This document shows, in pieces, positions 46,259 to 55,165 of a stretch of 64,000 nucleotides of DNA. The notes beneath the pieces are model-generated. The model had not been told where the DNA came from. It saw only the letters and a list, made by a program, of their open reading frames with translations, and did not search any database. The first letter of the stretch is position 1, and each line of letters starts with the position of its first letter. The position numbers and the translations under genes were made by a program. The DNA comes from Rhodobiaceae bacterium (GTDB taxonomy: Bacteria; Pseudomonadota; Alphaproteobacteria; Rhizobiales; Tepidamorphaceae): assembly GCA_020637895.1 (NCBI GenBank), contig JACKJP010000017.1, positions 1 to 64,000 on the forward strand, given 5' to 3'.

Positions 46259-47407
46259 TCATGATCCGTCGGCGTGATCCGTTCTGCGCGTATTCCGCTG
46301 ATCGGCGCCGGCGTCGTGGCTGCCGCCCTCTGCCGGCGTCATGATCGCGAGACAATCGCCGCTGATGGAGCCGATCCACAGTCCTCGCCCGATAATGATC
46401 GCAGCAGTGGAATCCCCGAAAGTGCCACCTGTGTTACCGCGCCAAAGATTTTTGGTCCTGACGTCGGTCGGTGAAATTCGCGCGACGTCCCAGGATTGGG
46501 CGCAATAAACCGGGCCATCCAGGCGGTTGCTGCATGCGAACAGATCCTCGACCGCGATGTTTTGTCCCGATGCGAGCAGCGAACCGTCCGGCGCCCAGTG
46601 CAGGTTGTCGGGCAGAAAGCCGATTTTTATCGGCGGAGCGGTTTCATTGCCCTTCCGATCAAGCCGGCGCACGATACTGTCACCCCAGCCAGCAAGGAAT
46701 ATCGATTTCCCGTCCTGCGATACCGCGATCCCGTTCGGTCCCGACATCGGTGGGATTGCAAGGCGCCTGATGCCGGTGTGGACCTGCCATTCAAATACCC
46801 CGCCAGAAGGCGCGCCTGCGGCTAACTTGCCGATCCGTTCAGGCCATGCGGTTTCGCCGGGATCATAGAGGCTGGTGAACATCAACCCACCTCCGGGGAG
46901 GCCCACCACCGAGTTCGCTTCCAATCCCTCTGGCATAGGCACGCAACCGGTCCACAGGATCGATGGCGCATCGATCGTTGTATCGACGTTGAACAGCTCG
47001 ATTGCCTCACGACCGCCGTGTCCGACAACGTAAAGCTGATGCACGCCGCCTTCGCCGGCGCTGAGGGATAGGCCGTGCGTTACGAGCTTTGTCGGGTCGG
47101 GCGGGGTGCACTTGCCGACCACGCTGGCCTCGTCCTTAGAAGTGGCGAAATCGCCTGCAGCGATGCCGAAGGTGACTTTCTTCACCCGTCGGGTACGTTT
47201 GTCGATCATATAGAGACCGCCGGCAGAACCATCACGCGGCATGCTCGATGCCAAGACCCATGGCGTTCCTGGAATTTCCGTGAGGTCTTCAGGTGCGGGA
47301 ATCCCGCAAATGCGCGTACCATCGTCGCCATATGCGCAATCCGGTGAAGCTGCAGCGGCGTCCGGCAAGATGGCGAGCAGGGCGGCTGCGATTGGCAGAA
47401 ATCTCAT
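46259..47407 (-). CDS. Secreted beta-propeller protein (SMP-30/gluconolactonase-like)
   Basis: A 382-residue protein with a signal peptide (MRFLPIAAALLAILPDAAAA) followed by a Cys-containing start (SPDCAYGDDGTRICG) and propeller-like repeats: GGGLMFTSLYDPGE, GPNGIAVSQDGKSIFLAGWGD, DNLHWAPDGSLLASGQN. The PNGIAVS and LHWAPDGSLL signatures resemble SMP-30/strictosidine-synthase-like lactonases, which act in the periplasm. It could open a lactone or bind a ligand. AGGAG lies 10 nt before the ATG at 47407; an in-frame extension to 47476 lacks a signal peptide at its start. Confidence 0.75.
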   Translation of the reverse strand: MRFLPIAAALLAILPDAAAASPDCAYGDDGTRICGIPAPEDLTEIPGTPWVLASSMPRDGSAGGLYMIDKRTRRVKKVTFGIAAGDFATSKDEASVVGKCTPPDPTKLVTHGLSLSAGEGGVHQLYVVGHGGREAIELFNVDTTIDAPSILWTGCVPMPEGLEANSVVGLPGGGLMFTSLYDPGETAWPERIGKLAAGAPSGGVFEWQVHTGIRRLAIPPMSGPNGIAVSQDGKSIFLAGWGDSIVRRLDRKGNETAPPIKIGFLPDNLHWAPDGSLLASGQNIAVEDLFACSNRLDGPVYCAQSWDVARISPTDVRTKNLWRGNTGGTFGDSTAAIIIGRGLWIGSISGDCLAIMTPAEGGSHDAGADQRNTRRTDHADGS

Positions 47408-47579
47408 GTTAATCGCTCCTCTCCTTAAGCGATCGGACCAGACCGGTGGCACGAGTGTCGTCAGGTGTTCGATCATGCAATTGTGTCTCCAGAGAGATCA
47501 CGCATGCCCATTTCGATCTGGCGCAGTTTCAGGGCCGAGCGTATTCGGTCGGTTTGATCGGCGAGGGTCCCGGACCTGC

Positions 47580-49016
47580 TCAAATGGAAATCGCTTTGTG
47601 TTCGACGTATGCATCGATGCCCGCGGTACCGAATTCGCGTCCGATACCACTTTGCTTGTAGCCGCCGAACGGCGCTGAAAAATCCGGAGTGGCTCCATTG
47701 ATAGACATAGTTCCGGTTCTGATTTGGCGCCCGACGTTGAGTGCGCTGTCCGGATCGGACGACCATATTCCACCGGCCAGGCCGTAAGGGGAGTCGTTGG
47801 CGATCGCTATGGCCTCGTCGACGCTGGTGTAGGGAATGACGCAGACTACCGGACCAAAGATTTCTTCCCGTGCGATCAGCATTGCGTTGTCGACATCGCA
47901 GAATACGGTCGGCCGGACGAAAGCGCCATGTTCGATCTCTGGCGGCATGCCCGAACCGCCCGTTACCAGTGTCGCCCCGTCAGATATTCCGGTATCGATC
48001 AGGTCCCAGGCGCGGCGCTGCTGCCGTTCCGCGACAAGCGGGCCGATGAAGGTCTCCATTTCGCGCGGATCGCCAACGGTTAGCGTCTGGATATCGGCGC
48101 AGAGTGCATCGACGAACCCGTCATGCTCGTCTCGCGGAACAAGGACGCGGGATTCGGCGATACATGCCTGGCCGCTGTTAAACATCGCGGAATAGCGGAT
48201 CGTTTTGGCAACCATGGGCGCATGGGCGTCGGGCAACAGGATGGTGGCCGACTTGCCGCCCAGCTCCAGGCTGAAACGCTTCAGGTTTGCGGCCGCGACC
48301 GAGGCAATTCGCTTTCCCGCCGCCGTCGAGCCCGTGAAGGCGATCTTGTCCACGTCACTATGGGAAACAAGATATTCACTGACCTGGCGGTCGGCGACAA
48401 GGATGCTCAAAGCCCCTTCTGGCAGCCCTGCCTCCATGAACAGTTCGCCAAGAAACTGTCCGCTGAGTGCGGCTTCCGGAGCCAGCTTGAGCACGACCGT
48501 GCAGCCGGCAAGGAAGGCCGGAAGCAGCTTGGCGAGTGCCGACTGGTGCGGTGCGTTCCAGGGTACCACTGCTGCCACCACGCCCAGGGGCTCACGCCGC
48601 AGGACAGTTTCCGTGCGACCGCCGAAAGCCTCTCGCCGGTCTTCCCACGGATAATTTGCAGCCGCTTGAAGATAGGCGGCATTTTGTGCGGCTACGCCCT
48701 GCTGGATCATCGTGGCACACCAGAGCGGTGTGGCATTTTCTGTGGTGATAAACCGTGCAAATTCGTCGCATCGGGCGGCGTGAAGCTCTGTAAATTTCGC
48801 GAGGACTGATAGCCGGTCTTCGGGCACCATCCTTGGCCATGGCCCTAGATCGAAAGCACGCCTTGCTTCGGAAACGGCAAGGTCGACATCGGCCTCCGTG
48901 GCCAACGGTGCGCTTCCGATCAACGAGCCGTCATAGGAAGAGCGGACTTCTGTCCGGGCCTTGCCGCCCGGCTCGACGCGCTTGCCACCGATGAAATTTC
49001 CTGTGAATTCGGTCAT
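47580..49016 (-). CDS. Aldehyde dehydrogenase
   Basis: A 478-residue aldehyde dehydrogenase: catalytic Glu251 in SLELGGKSA, nucleophile Cys285 in SGQACIAE, VPWNAPHQ and FTGSTAAG cofactor elements, PFGGYKQSGIGREFG at the C-terminus. ATG at 49016 follows GGAG; longer in-frame starts would reach toward the ligase gene. It is 94 nt after the ligase gene in the same direction, so aldehyde oxidation and CoA activation genes are adjacent here, as they are near 23324 (with the CoA-transferase). Confidence 0.93.
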   Translation of the reverse strand: MTEFTGNFIGGKRVEPGGKARTEVRSSYDGSLIGSAPLATEADVDLAVSEARRAFDLGPWPRMVPEDRLSVLAKFTELHAARCDEFARFITTENATPLWCATMIQQGVAAQNAAYLQAAANYPWEDRREAFGGRTETVLRREPLGVVAAVVPWNAPHQSALAKLLPAFLAGCTVVLKLAPEAALSGQFLGELFMEAGLPEGALSILVADRQVSEYLVSHSDVDKIAFTGSTAAGKRIASVAAANLKRFSLELGGKSATILLPDAHAPMVAKTIRYSAMFNSGQACIAESRVLVPRDEHDGFVDALCADIQTLTVGDPREMETFIGPLVAERQQRRAWDLIDTGISDGATLVTGGSGMPPEIEHGAFVRPTVFCDVDNAMLIAREEIFGPVVCVIPYTSVDEAIAIANDSPYGLAGGIWSSDPDSALNVGRQIRTGTMSINGATPDFSAPFGGYKQSGIGREFGTAGIDAYVEHKAISI

Positions 49017-49110
49017 GTGGAACTCCAACCACGTCGGTCGTTCATGCTGGGTTAGCAGCATGCAGGGCGCTGTCGGGAAAGCTCGTCGCGATAGTAGGAG
49101 CAGGTGCGGC

Positions 49111-50604
49111 TCACTGCTCAAACATCGCCCCAATTGCCCGCCGATCCACTTTCATTGTGGCATTGCGTGGCAGGCTCGCGGTGGCCCGAACTTGCGCGGG
49201 AACGAAATAGGCCGGCAACCGGGAACGAACGAACGCCTGTAACTCTTCACTGTCGAGGCAGGTGCCGTCCTCCATTTCCACGACTGCCACGGGCACCTGG
49301 CCTAGACGTTCGTGCGCTATTCCGACGACGGCGGCGTCACGCACTGCCGGATGCTGGCGCAACGTGTCCGCGATTGTCCTTGGAGACAACTTGAAACCGC
49401 CGCGTATAATCGCGTCATCGGTTCGGCCGTGTAGCGTCAGGAATCCTTCGGCGTCCACCGAACCTACATCGCTGGTCTGAATCCAGGAATTGCCGATCCG
49501 CCCGACCTTGAATTCCAGGATGCCGACGGCACCCTCATCATCAATCAGTTCACCCTCTGGCGAACGAACCCTCGCCTGGGCGACGGATGGATGGATACGC
49601 CCGACAGCGCCAGAGCGCGTCGAATAATATTGCCGAAAATCATCAAGAGACCAGGCCGCAATCGCACCGCAGAATTCGGTGGCACCGTAATTGCCCAAGA
49701 CCGGCAGGCCATATCGCTGTATAAATGCCTGCCGGTCCTCGGGCCGCAGGGGGGCAGTACCTGACCACACGCTGACAAGGGAGGAAAGCCGCGATGGTTG
49801 GATATCCGCCTTGAGCACCATGCGCATCATGCTGGGCGGCAGGCCCGTTGTGAAAAGCTGCCATTGCTCAACCATCTGGGCCCACACTTCTGGCTCGAAC
49901 TTGCCGAGCACCGCGGTAGCGCGGCCCTGCGCAACGGCCCGAAAGAGGGTCAGAGCCCCTCCGATGTGCGATAGAGGGGAGTACTGTATAAGCGCGGGCC
50001 AAGATCCGTCAGGCCTTGCGCGATCGCCGAACCCGTGATGCATTGCCTCTATTTCGCGGATGGCGCGCGATAGAACCGGCAGAGCAAGGTGGAAAGGCTT
50101 GGGCTCGCCGGTTGTCCCGCTTGTGGAGATCACGATACCCGCCCTGGGTTCGTTCGAATGAGCGGATATCTTGCCGCTTCCATATCCTCTAGAACTCAAA
50201 CGGCCATCATCGGAGACGACAAGAACAGGATCGGTGTCGGTCGCGGCCTCCAGTACCGGATCGCATTCGGACAGCAGTACGGCAACCGGTGCATGGGCAC
50301 GGGCGGTTTGCAGGACCGTCGGAGCAGCCCTGAAAGGGTTGATGATCGCGGCGCAACGTCCGCTCGCCACGACACCCAGAAGTATCAGTGCGGTCTCGAT
50401 ATTGTTGCGCCCCATAACCGCCACGGTTGAATCGGGGGGGATACCTATCGCCGTCAGTCCTTCGTCGATTGCGGCAACATGCGAAGCCACGCAGCGCCAA
50501 TCGAGCACATGGCTGGCAGATTGCAGCGCAACCCCCTTCGCCGAGGCGAGAGAATCCCGTATCCGTGCGACCAGATCACCACCAATTTTCGCATCCCCGG
50601 GCAT
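49111..50604 (-). CDS. AMP-forming acyl-CoA ligase (ANL superfamily)
   Basis: A 497-residue adenylate-forming ligase. P-loop TSGTTGEPK at 161-169, YGATEF loop, GRTDDAIIRGGFK hinge and C-terminal Lys485 in RNATMKVDRR. It is clearly paralogous to the ligase at 30391: both share PxMxRMVLxAD, SGTAPL, the DDAIxRGGFK hinge and HERLGQVP-type segments. Its ATG overlaps by one base the stop of the open frame 50604-50873 (TGATG). An ALDH gene follows; an alpha/beta hydrolase gene precedes. Confidence 0.9.
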   Translation of the reverse strand: MPGDAKIGGDLVARIRDSLASAKGVALQSASHVLDWRCVASHVAAIDEGLTAIGIPPDSTVAVMGRNNIETALILLGVVASGRCAAIINPFRAAPTVLQTARAHAPVAVLLSECDPVLEAATDTDPVLVVSDDGRLSSRGYGSGKISAHSNEPRAGIVISTSGTTGEPKPFHLALPVLSRAIREIEAMHHGFGDRARPDGSWPALIQYSPLSHIGGALTLFRAVAQGRATAVLGKFEPEVWAQMVEQWQLFTTGLPPSMMRMVLKADIQPSRLSSLVSVWSGTAPLRPEDRQAFIQRYGLPVLGNYGATEFCGAIAAWSLDDFRQYYSTRSGAVGRIHPSVAQARVRSPEGELIDDEGAVGILEFKVGRIGNSWIQTSDVGSVDAEGFLTLHGRTDDAIIRGGFKLSPRTIADTLRQHPAVRDAAVVGIAHERLGQVPVAVVEMEDGTCLDSEELQAFVRSRLPAYFVPAQVRATASLPRNATMKVDRRAIGAMFEQ

Positions 50605-50873
50605 CAGGATGGCGCGCTCACGAGATTGATGGAAACTTTCAGCATGGCGGACCCAGGATTGATTCCATCGCGTAACGATTTTCCCAGTTGATCCGCCAAT
50701 TCGTTCTCCGAAACGTGAAATGTTGGCACGCGGATCATCCCTTGTTTCCTGACCGCGACGCTAACACGCGACGCGTTCCTTGCCACAGACACCATCGACG
50801 CGATTGGAGTGCTTTCACCCTCAATGGAGCACCGAAGTCTAGAAATGACTGGCCGTGGATCCTGAACGCGCAA
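50604..50873 (-). pseudogene. Small open frame, possibly a remnant of an acyl-CoA dehydrogenase
   Basis: An 89-codon open frame (from TTG) directly before the ligase, whose start overlaps this frame's stop. Residues about 24-77 read IASMVSVARN ... AVRKQ ... LRDGINPGSAMLKV. By eye this lines up with the middle-to-C-terminal ACAD segment (LVALARExxR..DPxVRQxL ... GxPGPExSxLKL; compare PGPEASIGKLV in the ACAD at 1-1135). Neither the N-terminal domains nor the C-terminal FAD motif are present. It is therefore either a deletion scar or a small leader protein that couples ligase translation. The alignment is short and could be accidental. Confidence 0.35.
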
Positions 50874-50904
50874 CCGGCCTTCAAAGTGATTGATCGCGAC
50901 CGTT

Positions 50905-51834
50905 TCAGTCCCAATGCCGGTCCGTCACACCAACGATCCAGTTCGAAATCCGGTCCCAAAAAACGACGCGCTCCGGGGCGCTGTTGTGCGCATGTCCGGC
51001 CCCGTTGAGGATCAGAAGCGTTACATCCTTGCTCCGATGGAAATAGCGGGTTTCGTCGTAAGGGTTTGGCGACACGTCACGCTCGCCGAAAGCAAGCAGG
51101 ACCGGAACCTCGATCCGGGCTGCTGCGGCGGCGCTTCGTCCGGGAACGAGCGCTTCGGCAAGACCATTTGGCATCGGCACGCGCGCTGCTTCCTCGGCCT
51201 CTATTATCGCCTTGGGCACCTGCTCGGAATAGAACCGTTCGCGCTGGCTCGAAGGCGTCGTGCGGTTGTAGCCACTTCCGCAAAATTCGCGTTTGCGCAG
51301 CCGTTCACCGGTCTCGGGATCGACGGCACCAACGATATAACGACAGGAATAGCCCAGCACGCCGACCGCATCGCAACACGCATAATTTCCTTGAGCAAGG
51401 GTAATAATGCAAGCACCAAGCGAATGGCCGACCCCGACCACCGGCAGGGTCGAAGCGGCCCTGGTGGCCGGCAGCTCTCCACTTTTTAATTGCGAACGCA
51501 ATTGCAGAATCACTTCCGCAAGAGCGGCTGCACACCGGTCGAGTGTTACCTGTTCGCCATCGGCAGGGATCGTGCTTTCACCCGTACCGAGATTGTCGAT
51601 GGCGACGACGATCCAGCCGTGTCCGGCCAGCTGCATGGCGGCGCTGTAATTTTGGTAGCCCTCGATTTCGAGGTCGAAATAGCGCCGAGTAAAGCCTCCG
51701 CCAGGCACAAGCACGACAACGCCCCGCGTCGGCTGCGATGGGTCCGGCTGGAAACGGGTCGCCGCGATATATGCCGGAACCCCCAGGCCGGCGGCTGCAG
51801 TCACACAGAATTGTATCGCATGGCGTTGGGGCAT
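50905..51834 (-). CDS. Alpha/beta hydrolase
   Basis: A 309-residue hydrolase with VVVLVPGGGFTRRYFD as oxyanion strand, nucleophile Ser in VGVGHSLGACI, acidic residue in FGERDVSPNPYD and His in NGAGHAHNSAP. Four Cys residues occur around the nucleophile (ACIITLAQGNYACCDAVG). It would act on an ester, lactone or CoA thioester. It is the first gene of a minus-strand run to the ligase, ALDH, propeller and SnoaL-like genes, and is divergent from the MFS gene at 52126. Confidence 0.85.
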   Translation of the reverse strand: MPQRHAIQFCVTAAAGLGVPAYIAATRFQPDPSQPTRGVVVLVPGGGFTRRYFDLEIEGYQNYSAAMQLAGHGWIVVAIDNLGTGESTIPADGEQVTLDRCAAALAEVILQLRSQLKSGELPATRAASTLPVVGVGHSLGACIITLAQGNYACCDAVGVLGYSCRYIVGAVDPETGERLRKREFCGSGYNRTTPSSQRERFYSEQVPKAIIEAEEAARVPMPNGLAEALVPGRSAAAAARIEVPVLLAFGERDVSPNPYDETRYFHRSKDVTLLILNGAGHAHNSAPERVVFWDRISNWIVGVTDRHWD

Positions 51835-52125
51835 GGTGGCGCGAGACTAACCTTGAAAATCGATACCGCGACAGACCGCACCATTCCCGCGCGATCGGAT
51901 GCGAACGACCGGAGACATGACACTCCAGTTGCGATTGCACCATAACCATGCTCGGGACATTTAGGGGGCGGACCCTGGCGTTCCTGGCCGCCCGGCGATT
52001 GCAGGATAATCTGCGAGTGTCCGAACGCATTCGTCTTGTCGCCCATGCGCCGAAATACCTAGTCTTGCGGACAGCGTCGAAAATGAATGGGACCACGAAG
52101 TTCCGGGGAAGGACCGTCGGGTATC

Positions 52126-53550
52126 ATGAGAGCAAAATCGCTATCCGACCGGCCATTTGCGGTAGTGCTTCTGTTTTCCGCGCTCGTCTCAGCGGAGCTG
52201 ACCTGCTCGTTAGAATCGGGTATGATCTATGTCGCAATTTCAATTCTCTACGAGCAATACGGCGACCCGGTCGGCGTAGGCTGGCTTCTCACTGCATTTA
52301 CGCTGACCGCAGCGGCCAGCGCTGCCGTTGCCGGACGGCTGGGCGACCTGTACGGCCGGCGGCGCGTGATGATCGTCATGCTGTTGATCGCCTGTTCCGG
52401 TTCGCTGCTCAGTGCCTTGCACAGCGAACTGGAGTGGATCATCGCGGGCCGCGCGATACAGGGCGTATCGATGGCGATACTTCCTCTGGGTTTCGGCATC
52501 CTGCGGGAGCACGTCGATAATCGTCATCTTGGCCTTGGCGTCAGCGTGATCGGAGCGACCTACACTGTCGGAGGGGGCGTTGGGGTCGTGATCGGCGGTT
52601 TGGTGGTCGACAACTGGTATTGGCAGGGCTTGTTCTTCATAAGCGCCGGCCTGGCGGCATTTTCCATCCTTTTCGTTCTTGCCTGCATCCCGCCGTCGAA
52701 AGTCGTCGCGCGCCAGAAGCATGTCGATGTGCTCGGCGGCGTGCTGTTCGCCCCTGCAGTTGCTCTCATTCTCTACGGCCTCGTCGAAGGCGCTCAGGCG
52801 GCGTGGGCACCGCGGCTATTGGGATTGATCGCAACGGGGATGGTGGTTCTGGCCATCTGGACCGTATATGAACTTCGGCACCCAAACCCGTTGATCGACG
52901 TGCGTCTGCTAGGCCGCAAGCAGGTGGGCTTGGCCAACCTCAATATCTTCGCCATCTCTCTTGGGCCATTGCTGGGGCCCGCTATCTACCTCCCGTTCCT
53001 CCAGCAACCGGTGTGGACCGGAATCGGCTTCGGTATCACCGCGACGATGGCTGCGGTGGTGAAGATTCCGGCGAACATCCTCGCAAGCGTTGCGGCGCTG
53101 GGCAGCGGTGCGGCCAGCAAACGCGTTCCTGTCCGTACGATCATGATCGTGAGCGCATGCGGCAATATAGCCGGTTGGCTGGGGCTGGCCCTTTGGCCCG
53201 GAAACTTCTGGTTTTGTGTAACGATGATCGTGTTCCTCATCGTGCCGCTCGGATCCGTCTTGCTGGTGCTGACACCCAGCCTCGTCATGGGGGCTGTGCC
53301 CGAAGACCGGACCAGCGAAGCGACAGGTCTCACCCAGGTGGTCCGCGCCTTCGGTAAGGCGGTCGGTTTGCAGATGATCGCCCTTGGGTTTGCCAGCGCA
53401 CAGGTAAGCAATGCCGATGGTAGTGTCACTTTCCCTGCGGCGGACGCTTACATCACAGTGTTTGCGGCTTGCGCAGCACTATGCGCCATCAGCCTGGTGT
53501 TGGTGATCAGCCTACCACGTCCAACACGAGCATCCGCCGGAAACACCTAG
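52126..53550 (+). CDS. MFS transporter, DHA2 family
   Basis: A 474-residue inner-membrane transporter with about 14 hydrophobic segments. AAVAGRLGDLYGRRRVMI is motif A, GRAIQGVSMAILPLGFGIL is motif C-like and WYWQGLFFISAGLAAFSILF follows TM6. The ATG at 52126 starts MRAKSLSDRP; an in-frame ATG at 52087 would add 13 polar residues. GGAAGGA lies 12 nt upstream, longer than ideal. It is divergent from the hydrolase across 291 nt in which I find no clear operator. A very stable hairpin follows the stop. Confidence 0.88.
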   Translation: MRAKSLSDRPFAVVLLFSALVSAELTCSLESGMIYVAISILYEQYGDPVGVGWLLTAFTLTAAASAAVAGRLGDLYGRRRVMIVMLLIACSGSLLSALHSELEWIIAGRAIQGVSMAILPLGFGILREHVDNRHLGLGVSVIGATYTVGGGVGVVIGGLVVDNWYWQGLFFISAGLAAFSILFVLACIPPSKVVARQKHVDVLGGVLFAPAVALILYGLVEGAQAAWAPRLLGLIATGMVVLAIWTVYELRHPNPLIDVRLLGRKQVGLANLNIFAISLGPLLGPAIYLPFLQQPVWTGIGFGITATMAAVVKIPANILASVAALGSGAASKRVPVRTIMIVSACGNIAGWLGLALWPGNFWFCVTMIVFLIVPLGSVLLVLTPSLVMGAVPEDRTSEATGLTQVVRAFGKAVGLQMIALGFASAQVSNADGSVTFPAADAYITVFAACAALCAISLVLVISLPRPTRASAGNT

Positions 53551-53591
53551 ACCGGAAGAGGGAAACTTCCGTCCCCCCGGTATAGTTTCGA

Positions 53592-53626
53592 GGTCCGGCG
53601 GCACCGCGCGGCCTGCCGGCCGGACC
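53592..53626. terminator. GC-rich stem-loop between converging genes
   Basis: Arms GGTCCGGC+GGCA and TGCC+GCCGGACC pair over 12 bp with one bulged G; the loop CCGCGCGGCC can pair within itself. It lies between the MFS stop (53550) and the ALDH stop (53660), so it can end transcripts from both sides. No U-tract. A small GGAAG/CTTCC hairpin precedes it near 53553. Confidence 0.6.
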
Positions 53627-53659
53627 GATTGCCCTTCGCACGAAGCACCGCGCAGGGGC

Positions 53660-55141
53660 CTAGTCTTCGGTGTTTATCTGGACGCTCTTGATAGTCGTGA
53701 ATTCGTAAATTGCGTCCTGCCCGCTCTGTCGACCGAAGCCACTCTCGCCACGCCCGCCGAAGGGGAACGCCGCGTCGCCCTTGCGATACTGATTGATCCA
53801 GACGGTTCCGGCCTTGACTGCCGCTGCCACACGATGTGCCCGACCCAGATCCTTGGTCCAGACGCCGGCGGCAAGGCCGAACGCCGAGTTGTTCGCGATC
53901 CTGATTGCTTCGGCCTCATCCCTGAAACGGATGACCGACAATACAGGGCCGAACACCTCTTTTTGTGCGATGGTCATATTCTCGTGGACGTCAGCGAATA
54001 TGGTCGGCTGGAAAAACCAGCCGCCGAGCTCGGCAGGTTTCTCGCCACCGACTACCAGCCGGGCGCCTTCATCCTTGGCCGTTGCAACCAGACCAGCGAC
54101 CTTGTCCAACTGGGGAGCAGTGCAGAACGGACCGACCTGTGTGGCTGGATCGGCTGGATCGCCAAGCTTCAGGTCGCCGGCCATGGACGCGAGTTTCGCT
54201 ACTACCTCGTCGTGGATGCTGTCCTGGACCAGGGCCCGCGATCCGCAAACGCAACTCTGTCCGGAAGAAGCGGTGAACCCGGCGAAGACGCCAGCGACCG
54301 CTTTTTCGATATCGGCATCCTCGAAAATCATATTCGCCGATTTTCCGCCCAGTTCCATTACCGTCGGTGTCAGTGTGCGGGCGGCCTGTTCACCCACGAT
54401 CCGGCCAGCTTCTGGCGATCCGGTGAAGGCGATTTTGTCGACATCTGGACTGCTGCACAGTGCGGCGCCGACAACCGGCCCCATTCCGGTCACGACATTG
54501 ATCACACCCGGAGGAAAACCGGCCTTATGCACAAGCTTCGCCATTTCGGCGGTCGAGCAGGAAGCGAACTCGGAAGGCTTGAGAACGATTGTATTACCCG
54601 CGGCGAGGGCCGGGGCTCCGCCTTGTGCAAAAATCACTAGCGGTGAGTTCCACGGCGTCTGGAAGGCCACCACGCCATAGGGTTCGCGCAGTGTGTAGCT
54701 GAACACGTTGGGATCGGTACCGCGAATGACCTTGCCGAAAATATGGTCTGAAATTTCGCTGAAGTAGCGAAAGAAGCCCGGCAAGAGGTTGGCCATGCCT
54801 GTCATCTCGCGCACCAGCTTGCCGTTATCGCACGAACCAATGCGGCCGAGGTTCTCCTTGTTCTTTTCTAGCAAATCCGCGAACTCATGCATGACCTGCG
54901 CACGGCGCTGGGGTTCGTGTCGCCACCAGCTGTTTTCGTAGGCATTGCGGGCAGCGGTGATTGCCGCCTTTACGTCGCTGTTCTGCGCCTCGGATAGTTC
55001 GGCCCAGTCTTCGCCGGTAAAGGGATTGGCCGATCGAAACGTCTTGCCCCCTTCGGCATCGAGGAACTCGCCGTCGATGTAGAGTTGATATCGTCTAAGT
55101 TCGCTCGTCACGGCACGCGTCTCTCCGCTATTTTCTGGCAT
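53660..55141 (-). CDS. Aldehyde dehydrogenase
   Basis: A 493-residue aldehyde dehydrogenase with Glu263 in VMELGGKSAN, Cys297 in SSGQSCVCG, FQTPWNSPL and FTGSPEAG cofactor elements and YRKGDAAFPFGGRGESGFG at the end. The second Cys of SCVC next to the nucleophile is unusual but seen in some betaine-aldehyde-type enzymes. It is 24 nt downstream of the P450 gene. A hydroxyl made by the P450 could become an aldehyde and then the acid (inference). The 24-nt gap carries a TGACG-like repeat (55148-55160). Confidence 0.93.
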   Translation of the reverse strand: MPENSGETRAVTSELRRYQLYIDGEFLDAEGGKTFRSANPFTGEDWAELSEAQNSDVKAAITAARNAYENSWWRHEPQRRAQVMHEFADLLEKNKENLGRIGSCDNGKLVREMTGMANLLPGFFRYFSEISDHIFGKVIRGTDPNVFSYTLREPYGVVAFQTPWNSPLVIFAQGGAPALAAGNTIVLKPSEFASCSTAEMAKLVHKAGFPPGVINVVTGMGPVVGAALCSSPDVDKIAFTGSPEAGRIVGEQAARTLTPTVMELGGKSANMIFEDADIEKAVAGVFAGFTASSGQSCVCGSRALVQDSIHDEVVAKLASMAGDLKLGDPADPATQVGPFCTAPQLDKVAGLVATAKDEGARLVVGGEKPAELGGWFFQPTIFADVHENMTIAQKEVFGPVLSVIRFRDEAEAIRIANNSAFGLAAGVWTKDLGRAHRVAAAVKAGTVWINQYRKGDAAFPFGGRGESGFGRQSGQDAIYEFTTIKSVQINTED

Positions 55142-55147
55142 TCGAAC

Positions 55148-55160
55148 CGACGGATCGTCG
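55148..55160. promoter_or_regulatory. TGACG-like palindrome, site F
   Basis: Read toward the ALDH gene it is CGACGATCCGTCG; the inner 11 bases GACGATCCGTC are identical to those of site C in the TetR promoter (62333-62345). It lies 6-19 bp before the ALDH start, within the P450-ALDH spacer, so it could be accidental or an internal operator. Confidence 0.3.
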
Positions 55161-55165
55161 TCCGT

